From NCBI RefSeq assembly GCF_030264295.1, contig NZ_CP127173.1:5215501-5279500 (forward strand): a DNA stretch of 64,000 nucleotides, written 5' to 3'. Positions 1 through 7,438 of the stretch are shown piece after piece. The notes beneath the pieces were generated by a model. The model was not told where the DNA came from, did no database searches, and worked only from the letters and a program-made list of their open reading frames with translations. The first letter of the stretch is position 1. The number at the start of each line of letters is the position of its first letter. Made by a program: the position numbers and the translations under genes. The stretch comes from Amycolatopsis nalaikhensis. Lineage in GTDB: Bacteria > Actinomycetota > Actinomycetes > Mycobacteriales > Pseudonocardiaceae.

Positions 1-749
1 GTGGTCTGGCGGTCGGTGTGCTTGGCGGAGACGACGTGCTGGTCCGACGGCAGCGTGTCGACGTCCCGGCGCGGCCCGGAGAGCCGGTGGTGCGTGGCGA
101 GCAGCTCTTCGACGTCGCCCATCACCCGGACCTGCGACGCGACCAGCACGACGAGGTGGTCGCAGACCCGCTCGAGGTCGTTGACCAGGTGCGAGGACAT
201 GACGACCGACAGCCCGTGCTCGGCGACGGCTTCCATGAGGTCCTGCAGGAACTCCCGGCGCGCCAGCGGGTCCAGCGCGGCGACGGGTTCGTCGAGCAGC
301 AGCAGTTCGGGCCGTTTGGCGATGCCGATGGTGAGCGCGAGCTGCGCGCGCTGGCCACCGGAGAGCTTTCCGGCGTGCTGCTCGGGGTTCAGCCCCAGTC
401 GTTCGATCCGCTTCGCGGCGAGCGCGGCGTCCCAGCGCGGGTTGAGGTGCGCGCCGAGCCGCAGGTGCTCTTCGATGGTGAGCCCGGAGTAGACGGGCGT
501 GTTCTGGGCGACGTAACCGACTTTCGCCAGCTGGTCCGGGCCGCTGCCGGGCACGCCACCGCACACCTCGATGGTGCCGGTGGTCGGCTCCAGCATGCCG
601 GAGGCGATGTTCAGCAAGGTCGACTTGCCCGCGCCGTTCGGCCCGACGAGCCCGGTGACGTGCCCGGCCTCGATCTCCAGCGTGCAGCCGGTCAGCGCCC
701 AGTCGCGCTTGTACTTCTTGCCCAGTCCCTGGGCACGCAGGACGGTCAC
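1..749 (-). CDS. ABC transporter ATP-binding protein (partial, C-terminus beyond window)
   Basis: ATPase subunit of an ABC transporter, cytoplasmic face of the membrane. Visible in order from the N-terminus: Walker A GPNGAGKST (about residues 35-43), signature LSGGQRAQL and Walker B LLLLDEPVAALDPL, followed by the H-loop region VVMSSHL. The start is GTG at 749, and its GTGA overlaps the TGA stop of the upstream GntR gene, so translation is probably coupled. The permease should lie beyond the left edge. A GntR regulator fused in operon with such an ATPase is the YtrA/YtrB arrangement known for cell-envelope stress or antibiotic-response transporters; the substrate cannot be read from sequence. 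The reading frame stays open to base 1. Confidence 0.93.
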   Translation of the reverse strand, partial: MTVLRAQGLGKKYKRDWALTGCTLEIEAGHVTGLVGPNGAGKSTLLNIASGMLEPTTGTIEVCGGVPGSGPDQLAKVGYVAQNTPVYSGLTIEEHLRLGAHLNPRWDAALAAKRIERLGLNPEQHAGKLSGGQRAQLALTIGIAKRPELLLLDEPVAALDPLARREFLQDLMEAVAEHGLSVVMSSHLVNDLERVCDHLVVLVASQVRVMGDVEELLATHHRLSGPRRDVDTLPSDQHVVSAKHTDRQT

Positions 750-1138
750 GCTATGTCCTCTCTGGCGGAGTCGCGAAACGTGGACATCAGCAGGGCCTCG
801 ATGCTCTCTTCGTCGAGCCCGGCCTTGCGGGCTTTCGCCAGCCAGCGGCGCAGGTCCTGCCGCAGCGGCCCGAGCACGGCGAACGACGCGCCGTTGAGCG
901 TCGCCGTCACGAAGGTCCCGACGCCGGGCCGCGCCGAGACGAGGCCGTCGTGCTCCAGTTCGCGGTAGGCCTTCAGCACGGTGTTGGGGTTGATCGCGAG
1001 GTCGGCGACCACGTCCTTGACCTTCGGGAGCTGGTCTCCCTCGTTGAGCAGGCCGAGGCGCAGCGCGTGCCGCACCTGCTGGACCAGCTGCTGGTACGGC
1101 GACAGGCCGGACCTCGCGTCCAGGTGGAACTCGATCAT
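746..1138 (-). CDS. GntR-family (YtrA-type) transcriptional regulator
   Basis: Short one-domain GntR repressor of about 130 aa: a winged helix (SPYQQLVQQVRHALRLGLLNEGDQLP, then the recognition helix PNTVLKAYRELEHDGLV) followed by only a short helical tail, as in the YtrA subfamily, which lacks the larger effector domains of FadR/HutC types. I chose ATG 1138 because GGAG lies 6 nt upstream; an in-frame ATG at 1150 has no ribosome site. The gene overlaps the ATPase by GTGA. It probably represses its own operon; an 8-bp palindrome TAGTACTA overlaps its likely -10 box. Confidence 0.9.
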   Translation of the reverse strand: MIEFHLDARSGLSPYQQLVQQVRHALRLGLLNEGDQLPKVKDVVADLAINPNTVLKAYRELEHDGLVSARPGVGTFVTATLNGASFAVLGPLRQDLRRWLAKARKAGLDEESIEALLMSTFRDSAREDIA

Positions 1139-1163
1139 CGGCAACTCCATTTATCTAGTTGCC

Positions 1164-1197
1164 TAGTACTATAGCTAAAGTCTGCCGGTGAGTGCCA
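1164..1197 (-). promoter_or_regulatory. Promoter and possible operator of the GntR-ABC operon
   Basis: Reading the minus strand, TATAGT (1173-1168) is a good -10 and TGGCAC (1197-1192) a weak -35 at 18-bp spacing. The palindrome TAGTACTA (1164-1171) overlaps the -10, where an autorepressing GntR protein would be expected to bind. Operator assignment is inference. Confidence 0.45.
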
Positions 1198-1398
1198 GAG
1201 ATCTTTTCGGCGCGGCTCGCGCGGGTCGGCGGCAAGCGCCCTAATGTGGCGTTGGGTGCATCCAGCGCACCGAACGCCACATTGGGTGCGTTGAGCGCAC
1301 CGAACGCCACATTGGGTGCGTTGAGCGCACCGAACGCCACATTGGGGCGCATCGGCGAGGTCCGCGGGCGCTCGGGTGGTGCCGGAGATCTTTTTCGG
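1192..1398. repeat. Compound palindromic repeat (AATGTGGC family) bracketed by a direct repeat
   Basis: This fills most of the 333-bp gap between divergent genes. The outer arms GCGCCCTAATGTGGCGTT (1236-1253) and AACGCCACATTGGGGCGC (1333-1350) are complementary apart from one wobble. Between them a 36-bp unit (CGCACCGAACGCCACATT then GGGTGCGTTGAG) is iterated, so GCCACATT occurs three times facing a single AATGTGGC. The cassette is bracketed by two near-identical 19-20 bp direct repeats, GTGCC(A/G)GAGATCTTTTCGG, at 1192-1210 and 1379-1398. The same family recurs near 29.73-29.82 kb. Its role is unknown; here it lies upstream of both genes, so it is not a terminator for them. Confidence 0.85.
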
Positions 1399-1471
1399 GC
1401 CCGCGCTCAACCTCGCCGCGGGGCCACCCGTCTGAGGAGGTGATCGTTTCCCCGTCCCGAAAGGACTTTTC

Positions 1472-2998
1472 GTGCTTCGTTTTCCTGGGGGAGGCTTCGT
1501 GCGCGGCCTGGTCGTCGCGCTCGGGGTCTCGACGGCCGTGGTGGCCGGCCCGGCGGTGGCGTCCGCCTCCGCCGACAGCGTGCCGACGCCGCGGCTGAGC
1601 TGGACGGACTGCCGAGACGGCTTCCAGTGCGCCACCGCGCGGGTGCCGCTGGACTACGACCGGCCGTCGGGCACGCAGATCGACCTCGCGCTCATCAAGG
1701 AGCCCGCCACCGATCCCGCGCACAAGCTCGGCACGCTGTTCGTCAACTTCGGCGGCCCCGGCGCGTCCGGCCTGCAGCGGCTGCGGGAGCGGGGCAAGTG
1801 GCCGTGGCTGTTCTCCGCCGAGCTGCGCGCCCGGTTCGACGTCGTGTCGTGGGACCCGCGCGGCATCGGGAACAGCACCGCGGTGCGCTGCTTCGACACG
1901 CAAGCCGAGCAGGAGTCGTTCTTCGGCGCGTTCCCGGAGATGCCGGGTGATCCGAGCGGCAACGCGGCGTTCTACGCGAAGTCGAAGGAGCTGGCCGACC
2001 GCTGCGCGGCGAAGGCGGGCCCGATCCTCGAGCACGTCTCGACGGCGAACACGGCGCGGGACCTGGACGTCCTGCGCCGCGCGGTCGGCGACGCGAAGCT
2101 GACGTACCACGGGATTTCGTACGGAACGCAGCTCGGCGCGACGTACGCGAACCTGTTCCCGAACCGCATCCGGGCGATGGTGTTCGACGGCACGATGGAC
2201 TTCGTCGGCAACGCCACCGGCCACGACGGCACCGGCAAGTCCGTCCCGCTGGACACCCGGCAGGACGTCGCGACGGGGATTTCCCAGACGTTCGACCAAT
2301 TCCTGCGCTTGTGCACGGAAGCCGGGCCGAAGTGCGCGTTCTCCTCGGGTGACCCGAAGGCGAAGTGGGCGGCGCTGACGGCGCGTGCCAAGCAGGCCCC
2401 GATCGTCAGCGACGGCGAGACGTGGACGTACTCGGGCATCATCAACGCGGCCGCCGACCTGTCGGACTCCCGCGGCTGGCCGGACATCGCTTCGCTGCTG
2501 CAGCGGTTGTACGACGCACCTCAGGCGTTCGCTCGTTCGTCGGAGCCGTACACGGCGAACCGGACCGAGGCGTTCAACGCGATCCAGTGCAGCGACAGCG
2601 ACGTCCCGGCGGACCCGGCGATCTACAGCCGGTACGCCGAGTCGGAGGACCGGCGGGTGCCGTACTTCGGCCGGATCGCGGTGCTGGACATGATGAGCTG
2701 CGCGTTCTGGCAGGCGAAGGACACCGACCGGTACACGGGCCCGTGGAACCGCCCGACCTCGGCGGAGATCCTGGTGCTGAACAACCGGTTCGACCCGTCG
2801 ACACCCCTGCCCGGCGCCCGGGACGGCGCGGCCGAACTGGCGCGGGCAAGGGTGTTCGTGACCGAGGGCTACGGGCACTCGTCGATGTACGTGCCGAGCA
2901 CGTGCACCGAGAAGGTCAAGCGGGACTACCTGATCTCGGGCACTTTCCCGGACGCGGGCGCGAGCTGCGGGATCGACGCGAGTCCGTTCGCGGGCTGA
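1472..2998 (+). CDS. Secreted S33-family alpha/beta hydrolase (tripeptidyl aminopeptidase-like)
   Basis: Exported proline-/tripeptidyl-aminopeptidase-like serine peptidase of 508 aa. A signal peptide is visible (VRGLVVALGVSTAVVAGPAVASASA, roughly residues 10-34). Then come the oxyanion segment NFGGPGASG, the nucleophile elbow GISYGTQLG (Ser about residue 215), the acid in NNRFDPSTP (about 441) and the catalytic His in GYGHSS (about 469), which is the order expected for the family with its TAP-like C-terminal domain. Start GTG 1472 is preceded by AAGGAC at 5-nt spacing. Its 3' end overlaps the convergent dehydrogenase gene by 73 bp. Likely role: extracellular trimming of peptides; substrate not determined. 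Confidence 0.92.
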   Translation: MLRFPGGGFVRGLVVALGVSTAVVAGPAVASASADSVPTPRLSWTDCRDGFQCATARVPLDYDRPSGTQIDLALIKEPATDPAHKLGTLFVNFGGPGASGLQRLRERGKWPWLFSAELRARFDVVSWDPRGIGNSTAVRCFDTQAEQESFFGAFPEMPGDPSGNAAFYAKSKELADRCAAKAGPILEHVSTANTARDLDVLRRAVGDAKLTYHGISYGTQLGATYANLFPNRIRAMVFDGTMDFVGNATGHDGTGKSVPLDTRQDVATGISQTFDQFLRLCTEAGPKCAFSSGDPKAKWAALTARAKQAPIVSDGETWTYSGIINAAADLSDSRGWPDIASLLQRLYDAPQAFARSSEPYTANRTEAFNAIQCSDSDVPADPAIYSRYAESEDRRVPYFGRIAVLDMMSCAFWQAKDTDRYTGPWNRPTSAEILVLNNRFDPSTPLPGARDGAAELARARVFVTEGYGHSSMYVPSTCTEKVKRDYLISGTFPDAGASCGIDASPFAG

Positions 2999-4323
2999 CC
3001 GGGGCGGGCCTCGACGGCGAGGCCCGCCATCCCGCCCGCGACGAACGCGTCACGCGGGTGCTGCACCGAAGCCAGCGACAGGATGTCGCGGCCGAACAGC
3101 GCCTGCGTCAGCCACACCGCGAGCACGCGGACCTTGCGCTCCCACGTCGGCACCGCCAGCACGTGGTAGCCGCGGTGCATCAGCCATGCCGGCAGGCCCG
3201 TGATCACCAGGTGCCGGTACTGGAAGATGCCGCGGCCCAGGCCGAGCGTCGCGATCGCGCCCAGGCTGTGGTGGAGGTAGCGCTTCGGCTCGCGGCCCCG
3301 CAGCGTCGCGATGATGTTGCGCGCCAACAGCTTTCCCTGGCGGTACGCGTGCTGCGCGTTCGGCACCGTGTGCGCGCCCGGGATCGGCGACGCCAGGTCC
3401 GGCACCGCCGCGTCGTCGCCCGCCGCCCACGCGTCCGTCACGCCCTCGACGCGCAGGTCCGGGCGCACCACGACCAGGCCGCGCTCGTCGACCGGCAGGT
3501 CCGTGTGCTTGCCGATCACCGGGTTGGCGCCGTTGCCCGCCGTCCACACGATCAGCTCCGAGTCGTACTCCTCGCCGGTCGACAGCGTCACGTGCCCGTC
3601 CGCCGCCGACGTCACCAGCGTGCTCAGGTGGACGCGCGCGCCGCGGCGTTCCAGCTCCCGCACGACCCAGCGGCCCGGCCGGTCGGTGACCTCCGGCAGG
3701 ATCCGGTCCGACGCCTCCACGAGGTGGAACCGCAGCTCCTCGCGGCGCAGCTCCGGGTAGCGCTTGAGCAGCGCCGTCGCCAGCGACAGCAGCTCGCCGA
3801 ACCCCTCGACGCCCGAGAACCCGCCGCCCACGAACGTGACCGTGAGCAGCTTGCGGCGCAGCGGGCCGTCCGGGAGCGCGGCGGCGCGGTCGAACGCGGT
3901 CAGCAGCCGGTCGCGGATCGCGACGGCTTCCTCGACGTGCTTGAGCCCGATCGCCTGCTCGGCGACGCCGGGCACGGGCAGCTTCCGGGTGACCGCGCCG
4001 GCCGTGACGACGATCGTGTCGTAGCCGAGTTCGAAGGGCTCGCCGTCGGCGGGCCGCACGGTCACGACGCGGTGCGCGTGGTCGATGGCGGTCACCGTCC
4101 CGGCGACGACGCGGGTGCGGCGCAGGTGCCGCCGCAGCGACACGGCCGCGTGCCGCGCCTCGACCGAACCGGCCACGACCTCGGGCAGGAACGGCTGGTA
4201 GGTCAGGTACGGGCGGGGGTCGACGAGGGTGACCTCGGCCTCGCCGCGCCGCAGCTTCTTCTCCAGCTTCCACGCCGCGTAGAAGCCCGCGTAACCACCA
4301 CCGACGATCAGGATCCGGCGCAT
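2926..4323 (-). CDS. NAD(P)/FAD-dependent oxidoreductase, type II NADH dehydrogenase-like
   Basis: About 465 aa with two Rossmann folds: FAD-binding VGGGYAGFYAAWKLEKK near the N-terminus and the NADH-binding TFVGGGFSGVEGFGELL near residue 165, then the second FAD motif WAAGDDAAVPD. This is the layout of NDH-2, a single-subunit, non-proton-pumping NADH:quinone dehydrogenase bound to the inner membrane face. Start ATG 4323 follows AGAGGAC. It lies 20 bp downstream of the ClC gene on the same strand, probably co-transcribed. The stop lies inside the convergent peptidase gene (73-bp antisense overlap). Related carotenoid- or sulfide-type FAD oxidoreductases cannot be excluded. Confidence 0.88.
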   Translation of the reverse strand: MRRILIVGGGYAGFYAAWKLEKKLRRGEAEVTLVDPRPYLTYQPFLPEVVAGSVEARHAAVSLRRHLRRTRVVAGTVTAIDHAHRVVTVRPADGEPFELGYDTIVVTAGAVTRKLPVPGVAEQAIGLKHVEEAVAIRDRLLTAFDRAAALPDGPLRRKLLTVTFVGGGFSGVEGFGELLSLATALLKRYPELRREELRFHLVEASDRILPEVTDRPGRWVVRELERRGARVHLSTLVTSAADGHVTLSTGEEYDSELIVWTAGNGANPVIGKHTDLPVDERGLVVVRPDLRVEGVTDAWAAGDDAAVPDLASPIPGAHTVPNAQHAYRQGKLLARNIIATLRGREPKRYLHHSLGAIATLGLGRGIFQYRHLVITGLPAWLMHRGYHVLAVPTWERKVRVLAVWLTQALFGRDILSLASVQHPRDAFVAGGMAGLAVEARPGQPANGLASIPQLAPASGKVPEIR

Positions 4324-4343
4324 TTCGTCCTCTTTTCCTCGCT

Positions 4344-6131
4344 TCACTGGGAAGACGAGGTGGCGGAAGACGGTGTGACCGCGATGCGCGTCACAGCGAG
4401 GACGCGCTCGCGGTGGTGTTCTTCGTGGAGGTCGCGGCGCCGCGCGTGCAGGAGCTGGGCGAGGGTGACCACGCCGCGCACGCGGCCCGGCTCGGCGCGG
4501 TCGACGACCGGGGCCTGCGTGACGTGCCCGGTCGCGAGCTTGTTCGCGACCTCGCGCAGCGTGTCGTCCGGGTGGCACAGGGCGTGGGTCGGCGTGGTCG
4601 CGTCGGCGACCGTGCGGCCGGTGCAGGTGAGCAGCGCGTGCCGGGTCGTGACGCCGAGCAGGCGGTCGCGGCCGTCCACGACGGGGTACAGCGTCGCGTG
4701 CCGGGTGTGCGGCAGCGCGTCGTAAACCGTTTCGCCGTGGGCGAAGACGACCGGGTTGGCCGTCATCACTTCGTGCGCGAAGAACGTCTCCAGCGGGTCG
4801 GTCGTGTACTCGCGGGTCAGGTGCAGGCGTCGTCGCGCGATCTTTTCGGTGAGCACGGACCGCTTGAGCAGCAGCACCGACACGGCGTAGGCCGACACCG
4901 ACGCCACCACGAGCGGCAGCAGGTCGTTCCACGCGTGGGTGAGCTCGAGGGTGAACACGATCCCGGTCAACGGCGAGCGCATGACGCCGCCGACCACCGC
5001 GGCCAGCCCGCACACCGCCCAGAACCCGGCGGTCACGTGGGGGAGCAGTCCACCCTCGGCGGCGCCGAGGGCCGCGCCGATCATGAACACTGGCGCCAGG
5101 ACGCCGCCCGAGGTGCCCGAGCCGAGCGAGAGGGACCAGATGAGCGTCTTCACCACGAGCACGCCGATGATCAGCGACGTCGTCGCCTGCCCGGTGAGCA
5201 GCTGGTCGATGACGTCGTAGCCGACGCCGAGCGCGCGCGGCTCGACCAGCCCGCCGGCGCCGATGACGAGCCCGCCGATCGCCGGCCACCACATCCAGTG
5301 GATCGGCAGCCGCGCGAACCCGTCTTCGGCGAGGTAGACCAGCGCCGTCGCGGCGATGGCGAGCAGGCCGCCGGTGATGCCGGGCACGAGCGCGAGGACG
5401 TCGGCGACCGCGCCGGGCGCCGGGGCGGCGGGCAGGCCGAACACCGGGTCGGTGCCGAGGAGGAAGCCGCGGCAGAGCGTGCTGGTGAGGACGGCCGCGG
5501 CGACCGGGACGAAGCTGCGCGGCCGCCATTCGAACAGCAGCAGCTCCACCGCGAGCAGGATCGACGCCAGCGGAGCGTTGAACGTCGCGGCCATGCCGCC
5601 CGCGGCTCCGGCGACGAGCAGCGTCTTGCGTTCGTCGGCGGACAGGTGCAGCAGCTGCGCGAGGATCGAGCCGACGGCGCCGCCGGTCATGATGATCGGG
5701 CCTTCGGCGCCGAACGGGCCGCCGGTGCCGATGCTGATGGCGGCGGACACCGGCTTCAGCACGGCCACGCGCGGGGCGACCTTGCTCTCCCCGGTCAGGA
5801 TCGCCTCGATGGCCTCGGGCATGCCGTGGCCGCGGATCTTCTCCGAGCCGAAGCGGGCCAGCACGCCGATCACGAGCGCGCCCGCGACCGGCGCGGTCAG
5901 CACCAGCCACCACGGGTGCGCGCTGCCGCCGGGCGCGACGAGCGCGGTGTCGAAGCGCTGGTAGAAGACGAGGTTCGTGATCAGCCCGATGAGCTTGAGC
6001 AGCCCGAGCGCGGCCAGCGAGGCGGCGGCGCCGACCGGGACCGCGAGCAGGGTGATCAGCAGCATGCGCGGCCGGACCTGGAAGTCGCCCAGGTGCGTCG
6101 CGCGCGGCTGGGGCGGAGTGCCACCGCTCAT
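4344..6131 (-). CDS. ClC-family chloride channel/antiporter with C-terminal CBS domains
   Basis: Integral membrane protein of about 595 aa. Selectivity-filter motifs of the ClC family are recognisable: GHGMPEA (for GSGIP), GTGGPFGAEGPII with the gating glutamate retained (about residue 142), and SGGVLAPVFMIGAALG (for GxFxP), then LTGIVFTLELT. The C-terminal cytoplasmic part (VMTANPVVFAHGETVYDAL..., LCHPDDTLREVANKLATGHVTQAPVVD) is a pair of CBS modules, usually adenine-nucleotide sensors. Retention of the gating glutamate is compatible with a Cl-/H+ exchanger, but a channel is equally possible. Start ATG 6131 with CGGAGG upstream; first gene of a two-gene operon with the NDH-2-like gene. Confidence 0.92.
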   Translation of the reverse strand: MSGGTPPQPRATHLGDFQVRPRMLLITLLAVPVGAAASLAALGLLKLIGLITNLVFYQRFDTALVAPGGSAHPWWLVLTAPVAGALVIGVLARFGSEKIRGHGMPEAIEAILTGESKVAPRVAVLKPVSAAISIGTGGPFGAEGPIIMTGGAVGSILAQLLHLSADERKTLLVAGAAGGMAATFNAPLASILLAVELLLFEWRPRSFVPVAAAVLTSTLCRGFLLGTDPVFGLPAAPAPGAVADVLALVPGITGGLLAIAATALVYLAEDGFARLPIHWMWWPAIGGLVIGAGGLVEPRALGVGYDVIDQLLTGQATTSLIIGVLVVKTLIWSLSLGSGTSGGVLAPVFMIGAALGAAEGGLLPHVTAGFWAVCGLAAVVGGVMRSPLTGIVFTLELTHAWNDLLPLVVASVSAYAVSVLLLKRSVLTEKIARRRLHLTREYTTDPLETFFAHEVMTANPVVFAHGETVYDALPHTRHATLYPVVDGRDRLLGVTTRHALLTCTGRTVADATTPTHALCHPDDTLREVANKLATGHVTQAPVVDRAEPGRVRGVVTLAQLLHARRRDLHEEHHRERVLAVTRIAVTPSSATSSSQ

Positions 6132-6256
6132 CGGGCCTCCGTTCGGCGCGTCAGGGTTTGCGATCAGCAATACTTGTAGTGGCAAACAGTCGGGGTCAAG
6201 TCGAGGCGCGGTGGAGTGGCCTGGTTCACGGCCCTCGCCGTGCCGGGTGGTGTGGC

Positions 6257-6301
6257 TTGACAGCGGCCCCTCACGTCTCGCACTATGCGAACAAGTGTTC
6301 G
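6257..6301 (+). promoter_or_regulatory. SOS promoter of imuA'-imuB with perfect LexA box
   Basis: TTGACA at 6257-6262 and CACTAT at 6281-6286 form a sigma70-like promoter with 18-bp spacing. Immediately downstream, CGAACAAGTGTTCG (6288-6301) matches the actinobacterial/Gram-positive SOS box CGAACNNNNGTTCG at every fixed base. A LexA dimer there would block promoter clearance. The start of imuA' is 78 bp downstream. Confidence 0.9.
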
Positions 6302-6378
6302 ATGAGTGTCTGGGTTCGCCTGTGGCTTCCTCACGCGGGTGTCTCCGGTACGAGTACGTGGTGCTGGAGGTGAGCGTC

Positions 6379-7056
6379 GTGGCGGTGCCGGAGGCGCTGT
6401 CGGCGATCCCGGGTGTCCGCACGGCCGCGCAGCTGGCCGAGCCGGCGGCCGACGCGGGCGAGGTGCTGACGGTGCTGCCGGCGTTGGCGGGCCTGCTGCC
6501 GGGCGGGGGGTTGCGCCGGGGCAGCACGGTGTCGGTGTGCGGAGCGACGTCGCTGGTGCTGGCCCTGCTGGCGGCGGCGACCCGCGAGGGGTCGTGGGCG
6601 GCGGTGACGGGGGTGCCGGAGCTGGGCCTCGCGGCGGCCGCGGAGTTCGGCGTCGACCTCGAGCGGATCGCACTGGTCCCGCACCCGGGGGCGGAGCTGG
6701 TGGGCGTGCTGTCGGCCCTGGTGGACGGGTTCGACCTGGTGGTGCTCGGCCCGGCGCTGATCGAGGGACCCCAGCTGGCGCGGCGGCTGGCCGGGCGGGT
6801 CCGCAACCGCGGGACGGTCCTGCTGACAGTGGGGCCGTGGCCGGGAGCGGACATCGAGCTGAGGGTGTCCGGCCGCCGCTGGCAAGGCCTCACCCAGGAC
6901 GGCCACGGTCACCTCCGGACTCGCGAGGTGGAGGCGACCAGCCGCGGCCGCGGCGCGGCGGCCCGGCCTCGGGTGGTGCCGTTGAAGCTTCCGGACGCGA
7001 GCGGGGGTGTCGCGCGGGGTGGACCGCCGCGACGGCTGGTCGAGGTGGCCGGGTGA
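6379..7056 (+). CDS. imuA': ImuA'-like SOS mutagenesis protein
   Basis: RecA-fold-like accessory protein of about 225 aa; in mycobacteria ImuA', ImuB and DnaE2 make up the mutasome for error-prone translesion synthesis. Recognisable features are LPGGGLRRGSTVSVCGATSLVLALLAAATREGSWAAV, a degenerate Walker-A-like region, and FDLVVLGPA in the Walker-B position. The basic, Gly/Arg-rich tail suggests interaction surfaces. Start GTG 6379 is chosen for GGAGG 8 nt upstream; GTG 6385 is an alternative. The perfect LexA box upstream and the following imuB support the assignment. A 382-bp repeat-rich gap separates it from imuB, whereas mycobacterial genes are close together. Confidence 0.85.
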   Translation: MAVPEALSAIPGVRTAAQLAEPAADAGEVLTVLPALAGLLPGGGLRRGSTVSVCGATSLVLALLAAATREGSWAAVTGVPELGLAAAAEFGVDLERIALVPHPGAELVGVLSALVDGFDLVVLGPALIEGPQLARRLAGRVRNRGTVLLTVGPWPGADIELRVSGRRWQGLTQDGHGHLRTREVEATSRGRGAAARPRVVPLKLPDASGGVARGGPPRRLVEVAG

Positions 7057-7438
7057 GCTGGCCGACGGCTGCCCGGGTCGGCGGCTGGATGTGGTGGGAG
7101 GTAAGGGGTTTCCGCGCGGCGGATGGGGCCGGGCGGCTCGGGCTGGTGAGTGGGGCCCCGGTTTCGCTGCGGGCGGTGGGCTTTGCTCGCAGTGAGTCGG
7201 CCGCGAGCGCTCTGGCCGGGCTTTGCCGTGGTGGCGCGGGTTGGCGGCGCTGCGGTGAGTGCTCGCGCCGGGGTTTGCTGCGCGGGCTGGGCTTTGCCCG
7301 CTCATGCGCTCTGGCCGGGCCTTGCCGTGGTTGCGTGGGGTCGCGGCGCGGCGGAGAGCACTCGCGCCCGGTTTCGGTGCGGCCGCTGGACTTTGCCCAC
7401 ACCGAGTCGGCCGGTTGCGCCCGGGCACGAGCCGCGGG
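7057..7438. repeat. Degenerate tandem repeats in the imuA'-imuB gap
   Basis: This 382-bp gap holds three imperfect copies of a unit of about 100-112 bp. The best-kept core, CGGTTTCGNTGCGG(G/C)CG then STGGGCTTTGC, starts near 7157, 7268 and 7367. Between cores, GCGCTCTGGCCGGGC(T/C)TTGCCGTGGT is repeated near 7207 and 7307. No reading frame here resembles a protein. No promoter or hairpin is convincing. If imuB depends on the imuA' promoter, the transcript must cross it. Confidence 0.6.

Noticed and set aside
1234..1350. CRISPR array
   Set aside because: Units are contiguous with no unique spacers of uniform length, and no cas genes; it is a palindromic repeat cassette.
1241..2878. Long minus-strand frame (545 codons) antisense to the S33 peptidase
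   Set aside because: Arg/Val/Ala-rich composition without domains; a GC-bias shadow of the real gene.
2365..4725. 786-codon plus-strand frame over NDH-2 and ClC genes
   Set aside because: Antisense shadow; low-complexity R/A/G/H composition and no start with a ribosome site.
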